The notes beneath the pieces were generated by a model. The model worked only from the letters and a program-made list of their open reading frames with translations, was not told where the DNA came from and did not search any database. From Actinomycetota bacterium (GTDB lineage: Bacteria > Actinomycetota > Actinomycetes > Streptosporangiales > Streptosporangiaceae), in contig PMOU01000389.1 in assembly GCA_003161205.1 (NCBI GenBank), positions 10,314 through 15,361 of the forward strand: a stretch of 5,048 nt of DNA, given 5' to 3'. This document shows, in pieces, positions 1 to 5,048 of the stretch. The position numbers were made by a program, and so were the translations under genes. Each line of letters begins with the position of its first letter. Position 1 is the first letter of the stretch.

Positions 1-341
1 CCCAGGTTGATCACCCAGGCGAGGGCGGCCTCGTCGCTGACCACGACCTCGTCGGCGGTCCGGCCGGAGGGAAAGCGGAGCTCGACGGTCTTGATCCAGT
101 CCGGGCGCTTCTCCGGCGCCCGCTTCTGGAAGAACGCCTCGCTCTCCGCCCCGTTCACGAACCGCTTCAGGGCCATCGGCCGCGCGCCCACGCCGGCCAG
201 CGCCCCCGGCGCGACGGCCAGGTAGTAGCGGACCATGTCCAGCTTGGTGTGCCCGGTCCGCGGGAAGAACACCTTGCCCGGGTTGCTGATCGTGACCTCG
301 CGGCCCGCGAGCTCAAAGACCATCTTCTTCGGTTCAGCCAT
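1..341 (-). CDS. LigD-type DNA polymerase/primase domain protein (PolD-like), N-terminal part, cut by window edge
   Basis: This is the first 113 codons of a stand-alone polymerase of the archaeo-eukaryotic primase fold found in bacterial LigD, which fills gaps and extends ends during double-strand break and base-excision type repair. What is visible matches the N-terminus of the LigD polymerase domain: NPGKVFFPRTGHTK (residues 20-33), RPMALKRFVNG (54-64), FFQKRAP (70-76) and the LAWVINL segment (107-113). Lys23 and Lys33 have the same spacing as the two lysines that bind the 5'-phosphate in Mycobacterium tuberculosis LigD (K16 and K26, from memory). The catalytic Asp-x-Asp pair should follow just past residue 113 and lies outside the window. 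The ATG at 341-339 overlaps the end of the ligase gene by 8 bases, which supports this start and coupled translation. A ligase or nuclease domain fused further downstream cannot be excluded, but the adjacent complete ligase suggests a PolD1-like single-domain enzyme. Confidence 0.9.
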   Translation of the reverse strand, partial: MAEPKKMVFELAGREVTISNPGKVFFPRTGHTKLDMVRYYLAVAPGALAGVGARPMALKRFVNGAESEAFFQKRAPEKRPDWIKTVELRFPSGRTADEVVVSDEAALAWVINL

Positions 342-1419
342 GATGCCCGCCCGCGGCCCCCAGGACCTCGGCCAGATCGTAGCTGACCGGCTCCTCCAGC
401 TGGGCGTAGGTGCACGAGCCCGGCTCGCGGTCCGGGCGCCAGCGGACGAACTGGGCGGTGTGCCGGAAGCGCACGCCCTCCATGTGGTCGTAGCGGACCT
501 CGAGCACGCGCTCGGGCCGCAGCGGGATGAAGGACAGGTCCTTGGCGGCGTTCCACCGGCTGCCCTCCGCCTTGCGCGGGGTGCGTTCACCCGCCTCGTG
601 CCGCGCCCAGTCCCACGGGTGCCCTTCGAAGGTGGTGACGAGCGGCTGGAGCTCGGCGAAGAGCTCCTTGCGCCGCTCCATCGGCAAGGCGCCCACCACG
701 CCGACGCTGGCCAGCTTCCCGTCGGCGGTGTACAGGCCGAGCAGCAGCGAGCCGACGCGGTCCTCGCCGCTCTTGTGGACCCGGTAGCCGGCGACCACGC
801 AGTCCGCGGTGCGCTCGTGCTTGATCTTGAGCATCACCCGCTTGTCCGGCTCGTAGCTCCCCGCGGCAGGCTTGGCGATGAGCCCGTCGAGGCCAGCCCC
901 CTCGAACTGGCTGAACCAGCCGCGGGCGACCTCCCGGTCGGTGGTCGTCGGGGTCAGGTGCAGCGGCGAGGCCGCCGCGCCGAGCACCGCTTCCAAAGCG
1001 GCCCGCCGCTGCGTGAACGGCTGCCCGGTGAGATCGGAATCGCCCAGCGCGAGCAGGTCGAACGCGATGAAGTGAGCCGGGGTCGTCGCGGCCAGCATCT
1101 CGACCCGGCTGGCCGCCGGGTGGATCCGCTGCAGCAGCGCCTCGAAATCGAGCCGCTTACCCGAGGCGTCCGGGATCACGATCTCCCCGTCGATCACGAC
1201 GCGCTCCGGCAGCTGAGCCGCCAGCGCGGCGGCGAGCTCGGGAAAGTAGCGCGTCATCGGCCGCTCGTTCCGGCTGCCGATCTCGACCTCGTCGCCGTCG
1301 CGGAACACGATCGACCGGAAGCCGTCCCATTTAGGCTCGAATACGTAGTCCCCGTCCGGAATCGCGTCTACTGGCTTGGCCAGCATCGGCGCCACCGGCG
1401 GGTTGACAGGAAGATCCAT
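334..1419 (-). CDS. ligC: ATP-dependent DNA ligase, LigC type
   Basis: This 361-residue enzyme seals DNA nicks using ATP, through a ligase-adenylate and then a DNA-adenylate intermediate. The nucleotidyltransferase motifs are all visible: motif I EPKWDGFR with the adenylated lysine at residue 30, motif Ia around SRNERPMTRYFPEL (49-62), motif III VIDGEIV (75-81), motif IIIa FIAFDLL (117-123), motif IV GLDGLIAKP (176-184) and motif V LKIKH (197-201). An OB-fold domain follows (about 203-330) and ends in the RFRHTAQFVRWRPDR region (317-331). The opening MDLPVNPPVAPMLAK and the length of about 360 residues are typical of stand-alone LigC rather than the ligase part of a multidomain LigD. The start lies 18 bases after the dehydrogenase remnant, with a purine-rich GGGGAAAG upstream. 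The last codons overlap the start of the polymerase gene (ATGGCTGA), so the two are probably made together as a repair pair. LigC serves as a backup end-joining or excision-repair ligase in mycobacteria; the same role here is inference. Confidence 0.95.
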   Translation of the reverse strand: MDLPVNPPVAPMLAKPVDAIPDGDYVFEPKWDGFRSIVFRDGDEVEIGSRNERPMTRYFPELAAALAAQLPERVVIDGEIVIPDASGKRLDFEALLQRIHPAASRVEMLAATTPAHFIAFDLLALGDSDLTGQPFTQRRAALEAVLGAAASPLHLTPTTTDREVARGWFSQFEGAGLDGLIAKPAAGSYEPDKRVMLKIKHERTADCVVAGYRVHKSGEDRVGSLLLGLYTADGKLASVGVVGALPMERRKELFAELQPLVTTFEGHPWDWARHEAGERTPRKAEGSRWNAAKDLSFIPLRPERVLEVRYDHMEGVRFRHTAQFVRWRPDREPGSCTYAQLEEPVSYDLAEVLGAAGGHHG

Positions 1420-1437
1420 GCCCCCAGCTTTCCCCGA

Positions 1438-1935
1438 TCATGAGTGCTTCGCGGGCTTTCCTACCCAGCTCTGGCTCCGGTCCCACAATCGGCCGAGTTC
1501 AGGGGTGGCGACCGGGCTGGCCGCGCGTGGCGCGCACCGATCGTAGAACAGGCCGCTGGAGGTCGCCACCTCCGCTGAGGTCGCGCAGTACACCGAGGTC
1601 ACGGCGCCGTCGGTCACCGAGAGCATGCGCCGCTGGATCAGCGGGCGCACCGGCCAGGGCACCCGGCCGCGCCGTCCCGCCACCCCGGCGTTGTTCACCA
1701 GCACGTGCAGCGGCTCGCCCCGGGCCAGGAAAGCCCCGGCGCACGCCCGCACCGAATCCAGATCGGCTAGGTCAAGCGGCAGGAAGAACACCGCCTCGTT
1801 CCCCGTCGCGGCCCTGATCCCGGCCACCGCCGCCTCGCCCTTGGCCCGCGACCGAGCCGCCACGAACACCCGCCCGCCCCGCCGCGCCAGCTCCGTACAC
1901 GTCGCCCGCCCGATCCCAGTATTCCCCCCCGTCAC
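1438..1935 (-). pseudogene. Short-chain dehydrogenase/reductase remnant with internal deletion
   Basis: The open frame gives 165 residues. The N-terminal half is a clear SDR: TGGNTGIG cofactor-binding motif (2-8), AARSRAKGE (26-34), PLDLADLDSVR (53-63) and LVNNAGVAG (79-87). Right after GRRG at about residue 90 it jumps to RVPWPVRPL, then RRMLSVTDGA and YCATSAEVA, which belong to the C-terminal end of this family (intact members about 290-310 residues). About 100 residues are therefore missing in frame, including the catalytic Ser and the Tyr-x-x-x-Lys, so no oxidoreductase activity is expected. The start is also damaged. The only usual start codon in frame is the GTG at 1935, which is really the Val of the first beta strand (TFLVTGG). 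A more natural ATG at 1970 is out of frame by one base. Upstream in the same frame comes the permease TAG stop. No good ribosome binding site is seen. The intact relatives resemble WW-oxidoreductase/retinol-dehydrogenase-like SDRs of unknown substrate. It could still be expressed as a non-catalytic protein. Confidence 0.82.
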
Positions 1936-1946
1936 CAGAAACGTCC

Positions 1947-1960
1947 GCCCGGCCCCGGGC
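1947..1960 (-). repeat. GC-rich inverted repeat just after the permease stop
   Basis: GCCCGGCCCCGGGC is a perfect 6-base inverted repeat around a two-base centre, so realistically a 5-base stem with a 4-base loop. It starts 20 bases past the permease TAG and lies before the dehydrogenase remnant. No T-tract follows, so it is not a standard intrinsic terminator. It could slow polymerase, or it may simply be part of the GC-rich 5' end of the old dehydrogenase gene. Confidence 0.3.
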
Positions 1961-1980
1961 CCCCCATCATGAAAAGGACC

Positions 1981-3597
1981 CTATTCCACGGGGATTTCCT
2001 TGTTGATGAGGGAGAGGTCGATGCCCTGGCGGTTGCGGACGATGCGGGCGCCCACGTAGATTCCGATGGCCAGCACGTACATCGCGCCCATGTAGATGAG
2101 CGAGTCGTGCGCGTTGACGCCGTAGGAAGAGTTCGACAGCCACTCGTACAGGTTGTACACCAGCAGCGCGATCGTCACGACCCCGGCCACCGGCACGATC
2201 GGCACGCCGAACAGCTTGATCTTGCTGGCCGGCGAGGCGAACCACAGGTCGGGTTTGCGCAGCGGCAAGATGACCACCGCGATCGCGCTGAACAGGTAGG
2301 TCACCGCGATGACCAGCGTCGCGTCGAGGGTGTAGGTGCGGAACGTGGTGGAGTAGGAGTAGATCGCGCTGAGCCCGACCGCAGGCAGCAGCATGAGGAA
2401 CAGCGAGGCTACCGGCACCCGGCGTTTCTCCGAGACCTGCGCGGCCGCGTCCGGGAGCACCCGGTCGAAGGCGGCGGCGAAGATGACCCGGGTCGAGGAC
2501 AGGAACAGCGTCCCGACCCAGCCGAAGAACCACAGGCTCATCAGCAGCAGCACGATGACCTGGAACGCGGTGTTGTTCACCAGCCAGGCCGCCATCATGA
2601 CCGGGTACGGGAAGATCGGCACGGCCGAGGTGCCGCCCAGCCAGGTCGCGTTGGCGTCCTGGTAGAACCCCCAGCCGAACGTCTTGGCGAACAGCAGCAG
2701 CAAGATGACGGACAGGATCACCGTGATCCACAGCCCGATGAACATGCCGCCGAACACCCGGCGGAAGTCGCTCGCGCCCCTGATCTCGCCGTACAGCGTG
2801 GTGCCCCAGTTCGGCCAGAGCAGGTAGAACATCATCATCGGCACCAGCAGCATGGTCGGCCCGAGCGGCCCGAAGCTCAGCGCCGGCGCCGTGTACCCGG
2901 CCTTGGACGCGGCTGCCGTCGTCAAAGCGTAGCCGTTAGACACGTGGAAGAGCTTGCTCGTCGCGGTGTTGAACGAGGTGATGAAGGCCGCGTGGTTGTT
3001 GATCAGGAGCAGGATGACCAGGACGGCGATGCCGAGCAGGCCGCCGAAGAAGCACCACCGCTGCACCTTGGCGTAGCCGGCCATGCCGATGGAGACCAGG
3101 ATGCCGGCCAACGCGATCGTGATCAGGCACACCACGAAGATGCCGTTCTTGGAGGCGAACCAGGTGGCCTGGCCGCTATGGCCGAGGGTGGCCCACAGCG
3201 GCTGGAAGAACTCCTCGGACAGCACCGAACCGTAGATCGGCGCCCACAGCCACAAGATGAACCACCAGCCGGTGGCGGCCATGACGAAGCCGACGCCGCT
3301 GTTGATGATGCGGCTCTGCCAGACGTAGTCGCCGCCGGCCCGCGGGATCGTCACCACCAGCCCGGTATAGGCGATGACGAGGAACGATACCCAGACCCCG
3401 GAAATTCCGATCGCGGTCAGCAGCTGACCCTTGGGGAACGTCGACTGATAAGCGAATTCGACCAGCCCGAGCGTCACCACGTTGGTGGACAGGCAGGCGT
3501 AGATCATTGAGTCCCGGACGGACCACCCGCGGACCAGGCCCGTCGCTTTTCGCAAGAAGAGAGTCGGCCTCTCCTCGCCCACTGCTCCCGCCGCCAT
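1981..3597 (-). CDS. APC-superfamily amino acid permease, 12 transmembrane helices
   Basis: This 538-residue inner-membrane transporter belongs to the amino acid-polyamine-organocation superfamily, which moves amino acids or amines by proton or sodium symport or by exchange. Hydrophobic segments fit 12 helices at about residues 29-50, 61-84, 100-124, 152-171, 182-199, 247-262, 282-305, 341-365, 396-414, 426-445, 464-483 and 499-518. Family signs are IPRAGGDYVWQSR (84-96) after helix 2 and the GEIRGASDFRR loop (270-280) before helix 7, which matches the conserved GE(I/V)K-type cytoplasmic loop of APC permeases. The loop between helices 5 and 6 (about 200-245) is longer than in many relatives. 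The start at ATG 3597 is chosen because GGGAGG sits 5 bases upstream. An in-frame GTG at 3714 would add 39 non-hydrophobic residues and swallow the promoter. The gene looks like a single transcription unit with its own promoter. The substrate cannot be read from sequence and no catabolic genes lie nearby to hint at it. Confidence 0.9.
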   Translation of the reverse strand: MAAGAVGEERPTLFLRKATGLVRGWSVRDSMIYACLSTNVVTLGLVEFAYQSTFPKGQLLTAIGISGVWVSFLVIAYTGLVVTIPRAGGDYVWQSRIINSGVGFVMAATGWWFILWLWAPIYGSVLSEEFFQPLWATLGHSGQATWFASKNGIFVVCLITIALAGILVSIGMAGYAKVQRWCFFGGLLGIAVLVILLLINNHAAFITSFNTATSKLFHVSNGYALTTAAASKAGYTAPALSFGPLGPTMLLVPMMMFYLLWPNWGTTLYGEIRGASDFRRVFGGMFIGLWITVILSVILLLLFAKTFGWGFYQDANATWLGGTSAVPIFPYPVMMAAWLVNNTAFQVIVLLLMSLWFFGWVGTLFLSSTRVIFAAAFDRVLPDAAAQVSEKRRVPVASLFLMLLPAVGLSAIYSYSTTFRTYTLDATLVIAVTYLFSAIAVVILPLRKPDLWFASPASKIKLFGVPIVPVAGVVTIALLVYNLYEWLSNSSYGVNAHDSLIYMGAMYVLAIGIYVGARIVRNRQGIDLSLINKEIPVE

Positions 3598-3602
3598 AGG
3601 TA

Positions 3603-3608
3603 CCTCCC
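3603..3608 (-). promoter_or_regulatory. Ribosome binding site of the permease
   Basis: GGGAGG lies 5 bases before the ATG at 3597. It is the strongest Shine-Dalgarno match I noticed in the window, and it settles the permease start against the in-frame upstream GTG at 3714. Confidence 0.85.
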
Positions 3609-3615
3609 GAGATCG

Positions 3616-3655
3616 CGGTAACCGGTGTTGTCCCCCCGAGCGGTAATAAACGGTA
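3616..3655. repeat. Three CGGTA direct repeats in the permease leader and promoter
   Basis: On the plus strand CGGTA occurs at 3616-3620, 3641-3645 and 3651-3655. The last two are exactly 10 bases apart, about one helical turn, and the middle copy overlaps the proposed -10 box. This spacing would suit a regulator bound on one face of the DNA. The unit is only five bases and could be chance, so the operator role is a guess. Confidence 0.25.
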
Positions 3656-3672
3656 TAGGCGTATTTTGTCAG
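3643..3672 (-). promoter_or_regulatory. Putative sigma70-type promoter of the permease
   Basis: Reading the minus strand, CTGACA (3672-3667, five of six matches to TTGACA) is followed after 18 bases by TATTAC (3648-3643, four of six matches to TATAAT). The alternative TTATTA gives a 17-base spacer. The site lies in the most AT-rich stretch of the window, about 40-70 bases before the permease start, and leaves a short untranslated leader. Position and AT content support it; the -10 match is modest. Confidence 0.5.
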
Positions 3673-3682
3673 CGCCAATATA

Positions 3683-3696
3683 GGCCCAAAAGGGCC
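3683..3696 (-). terminator. Small hairpin between phosphoesterase and permease, possible weak terminator
   Basis: GGCCC-TTTT-GGGCC forms a 5-base all-GC stem with a 4-base loop, 40 bases past the phosphoesterase stop and just before the permease promoter. The position fits the end of the upstream transcript. On the minus strand it is followed by TATATTGG, not by a real T-tract, so intrinsic termination would be weak at best. It could equally be a protein-binding palindrome at the upstream edge of the promoter. Confidence 0.35.
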
Positions 3697-3735
3697 GCCG
3701 GGACTACTGTTCACAAACTTGAAAGATCGCCAGAA

Positions 3736-4674
3736 TCAGCCGTTCACCATGATGTACTTGCCGACCGTTCCCTTCTTCTCGTTCAGGTCCAGGATGGCGC
3801 CCTGCAGCACCCCGTCGCTGTACGAGCTGCCCGGGTTCATGGCCAGCGTCCGGCCGAGCTTGGTCACGCCCCGGCTCTCGTGAATGTGCCCGTGCACGGA
3901 CAGCGCGGGCTGGTACTTCAGGATGGCTTCGCGGACCGCCTTCGAGCCGACCGGCTTCATGACCGCGCCGCCCAGCAGCGGCCGCATGGTCTCGTCCAGG
4001 GCGGGTGCCTCGTCCAGCCCGGTGCCGTACGGCGGCGCGTGGAAGTTGAACACCGCCCGCTCCATGTCCGGGATCTGCGCGACCACCGCGTCGATCTTGG
4101 TGGCGAGCACGTCTTCGGGGGCCTCGCGGAAGGTGTTCCACGGCGTCGGGTTCGTCCAGCCCATCGAGGCGAGGTAGAAACCGCCGATGTCGATGACCTT
4201 GGCCTCGCCGAAGCTGACGCACGGCGAGGCCTCGATGATGTCGTCGATTTCCCAGATGTCGTCGTTCCCGCCGTTCAGGATGCAGGGGATCGCGCCGCCC
4301 CGCAGCTTGCCGTCGGCCATGTCCAGCCAGCGGTCCAGGGAACTGGTCATCTCCTGGGTGAACCGGCGGTCGACCGAGCCGTCCGCCTCGCTCAGGGCGT
4401 CGAGCTCGTCGCCGGACATCACGGCCGGGTAGGACCCGCGGTCGCGGATCTTGCGCTGGATCTCCTCGAGTTCGGCCCGGGTCTCCAGCCGGATGCGCTG
4501 GTTGCCGAACGTCACTTCCCAGTGGCCGGGCATGGCCAGGATCGGCACCATGACCTTGCCGGTCACGTCGCCGCCCAGCACCACCAGGTCGGCCTTGTAG
4601 AAGGCGGCGGCGTTGAGGAACTTGCGCCAGCAGACCTCGGAGCCGTGGATGTCGGTGGCGAAGAAGACTTTCAT
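3736..4674 (-). CDS. Calcineurin-like metallophosphoesterase (Icc-related family)
   Basis: This 312-residue protein, probably cytosolic (no signal peptide or membrane helix), has the two-metal phosphoesterase fold that cleaves phosphomono- or diesters. The metal ligands appear in order: DIHGS (Asp8, His10), GGDVTG (Asp36), GGNDD (Asn137), NFHAPPYGTG (His212) and SVHGHIHES (His261, His263, His265). The HGHIHESRG ending and the NPGSSYSDG segment (280-288) fit the group of predicted phosphoesterases related to Icc. Two points are unusual against textbook members: the GNH(D/E) histidine is replaced by Asp138, and about 100 residues separate the GD and GN motifs, with a charged, probably helical insert at about 60-125. 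The ATG start shares one base with the stop of the upstream gene (TGATG). A GAGGAAG ribosome binding site sits at 4685-4691, 10 bases upstream. The tight join points to a shared function with that nucleotidyltransferase-like protein. The substrate is unknown; cyclic nucleotides, nucleotides or RNA ends are possible. Confidence 0.88.
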   Translation of the reverse strand: MKVFFATDIHGSEVCWRKFLNAAAFYKADLVVLGGDVTGKVMVPILAMPGHWEVTFGNQRIRLETRAELEEIQRKIRDRGSYPAVMSGDELDALSEADGSVDRRFTQEMTSSLDRWLDMADGKLRGGAIPCILNGGNDDIWEIDDIIEASPCVSFGEAKVIDIGGFYLASMGWTNPTPWNTFREAPEDVLATKIDAVVAQIPDMERAVFNFHAPPYGTGLDEAPALDETMRPLLGGAVMKPVGSKAVREAILKYQPALSVHGHIHESRGVTKLGRTLAMNPGSSYSDGVLQGAILDLNEKKGTVGKYIMVNG

Positions 4675-5048
4675 CAGTGGTCTACTTCCTCGGGCAGTTC
4701 GTACCAGCGGACCCGATCACCCACGTTGGCTCGCAGTTTCCACTTCAGGCCCTTAGGCACCGTGTCGGCGACCTCCTGCAGCTGCTTGGCCTGCGTCAGG
4801 ATGTCGAAGCGCGGGTACGGCGGCGCCAGGTGCGGCTGCGAGGACAGCAGGTCGGGCAGCTTGGCCAGGTTGGCGGTCACGGTCCGCCACCAGCCCCAGT
4901 CCGACGCCAGGACGGCGCCGAAGCGGTCGGGGTCGATGGCCGGGCGGGCCGCGTCCCGGCCGACATGAAGCCCGGACAGCAGGTGGAAGATGTCGTGCGC
5001 GTCCTTGGCGTTCAGCTCGACGATCTGCAGCTTGGACAGCAGCAGGTC
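4674..5048 (-). CDS. C-terminal part of a nucleotidyltransferase-like hypothetical protein, cut by window edge
   Basis: The frame stays open from the window edge to the TGA at 4676-4674 and gives the last 124 residues of a longer protein. A GTG inside it at 4880 is only the Val of WWRTVTANL, not a start. The fragment begins DLLLSKLQIVELNAKDAHDI, which resembles the segment after the catalytic core in actinobacterial proteins annotated as nucleotidyltransferase (AbiEii-like) family members. It continues with SDWGWWRTVTANL and ends KLRANVGDRVRWYELPEEV, which I recall as the usual tail of that group. The catalytic GS...DxD motif would be upstream, outside the window, so the assignment rests on resemblance alone. 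There are no membrane helices. The protein is soluble and rich in Leu and Trp. Its stop overlaps the phosphoesterase start by one base, so the two are very likely co-translated. Confidence 0.6.
   Translation of the reverse strand, partial: DLLLSKLQIVELNAKDAHDIFHLLSGLHVGRDAARPAIDPDRFGAVLASDWGWWRTVTANLAKLPDLLSSQPHLAPPYPRFDILTQAKQLQEVADTVPKGLKWKLRANVGDRVRWYELPEEVDH

Noticed and set aside
235..1443. A 402-codon plus-strand open frame opposite ligC
   Set aside because: It is rich in Arg, Pro, Gly and Val with no recognisable motif and lies antisense to a ligase with complete motifs. Long antisense frames are expected at this GC bias.
1969..3510. A 513-codon plus-strand open frame opposite the permease
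   Set aside because: Its product is packed with His, Gln, Arg and Asp, the pattern expected when hydrophobic membrane-helix codons are read backwards. It is a shadow of the permease.
3598..3714. A 39-residue N-terminal extension of the permease from GTG 3714
   Set aside because: The extension covers the proposed promoter and leader, shows no family similarity, and a strong GGGAGG site fixes the start at 3597.
3710..3723. TTCA...TGAA inverted repeat downstream of the phosphoesterase stop
   Set aside because: The stem is only four bases with a six-base loop and no T-tract, which is too weak to call a terminator or operator.
4674..4880. A separate 68-residue gene starting at GTG 4880
   Set aside because: The frame is open to the window edge, and the codons upstream encode sequence continuous with the same protein family, so this is only the tail of a larger gene.
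3625..4968. A 447-codon plus-strand open frame opposite the phosphoesterase
   Set aside because: It crosses the intergenic promoter region and two minus-strand genes and shows no domain. The minus-strand frame has all phosphoesterase motifs.

Overview
This is a high-GC window with strong third-position GC bias and Actinobacteria-like proteins. The ligC/LigD-type polymerase pair resembles the one known from mycobacteria and relatives. I place it in Actinomycetia and cannot name a genus. Every gene I can support lies on the minus strand, so transcription runs from high to low coordinates. There is no gene-free stretch longer than 300 bases. I saw no tRNA, rRNA, CRISPR array or insertion sequence.

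Reading in the direction of transcription, the right edge (4674-5048) holds the C-terminal 124 residues of a protein that resembles actinobacterial nucleotidyltransferase-like hypothetical proteins. Its stop overlaps the start of a complete calcineurin-like metallophosphoesterase (3736-4674) by one base, so the two are probably translated together. A 138-base, relatively AT-rich intergenic region follows. It holds a small hairpin, a plausible promoter, three CGGTA repeats and a good ribosome binding site for the next gene.

That gene (1981-3597) is a 12-helix APC-superfamily amino acid permease with its own promoter. Downstream is a damaged short-chain dehydrogenase (1438-1935). It keeps the cofactor-binding N-terminus and the C-terminal tail but appears to have lost about 100 central residues, including the catalytic Tyr-x-x-x-Lys. 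It has also lost a proper start codon.

The left part holds a DNA repair pair: a complete LigC-type ATP-dependent DNA ligase (334-1419), whose last codons overlap the start of a LigD-type polymerase/primase domain protein (1-341, cut by the window edge). This is the stand-alone ligase plus polymerase arrangement related to bacterial end joining and gap-filling repair.

I found no clearly new system. The items most worth a second look are the internally deleted dehydrogenase in frame behind the permease stop, the coupled nucleotidyltransferase-like/phosphoesterase pair, and the altered metal-site motif in the phosphoesterase.
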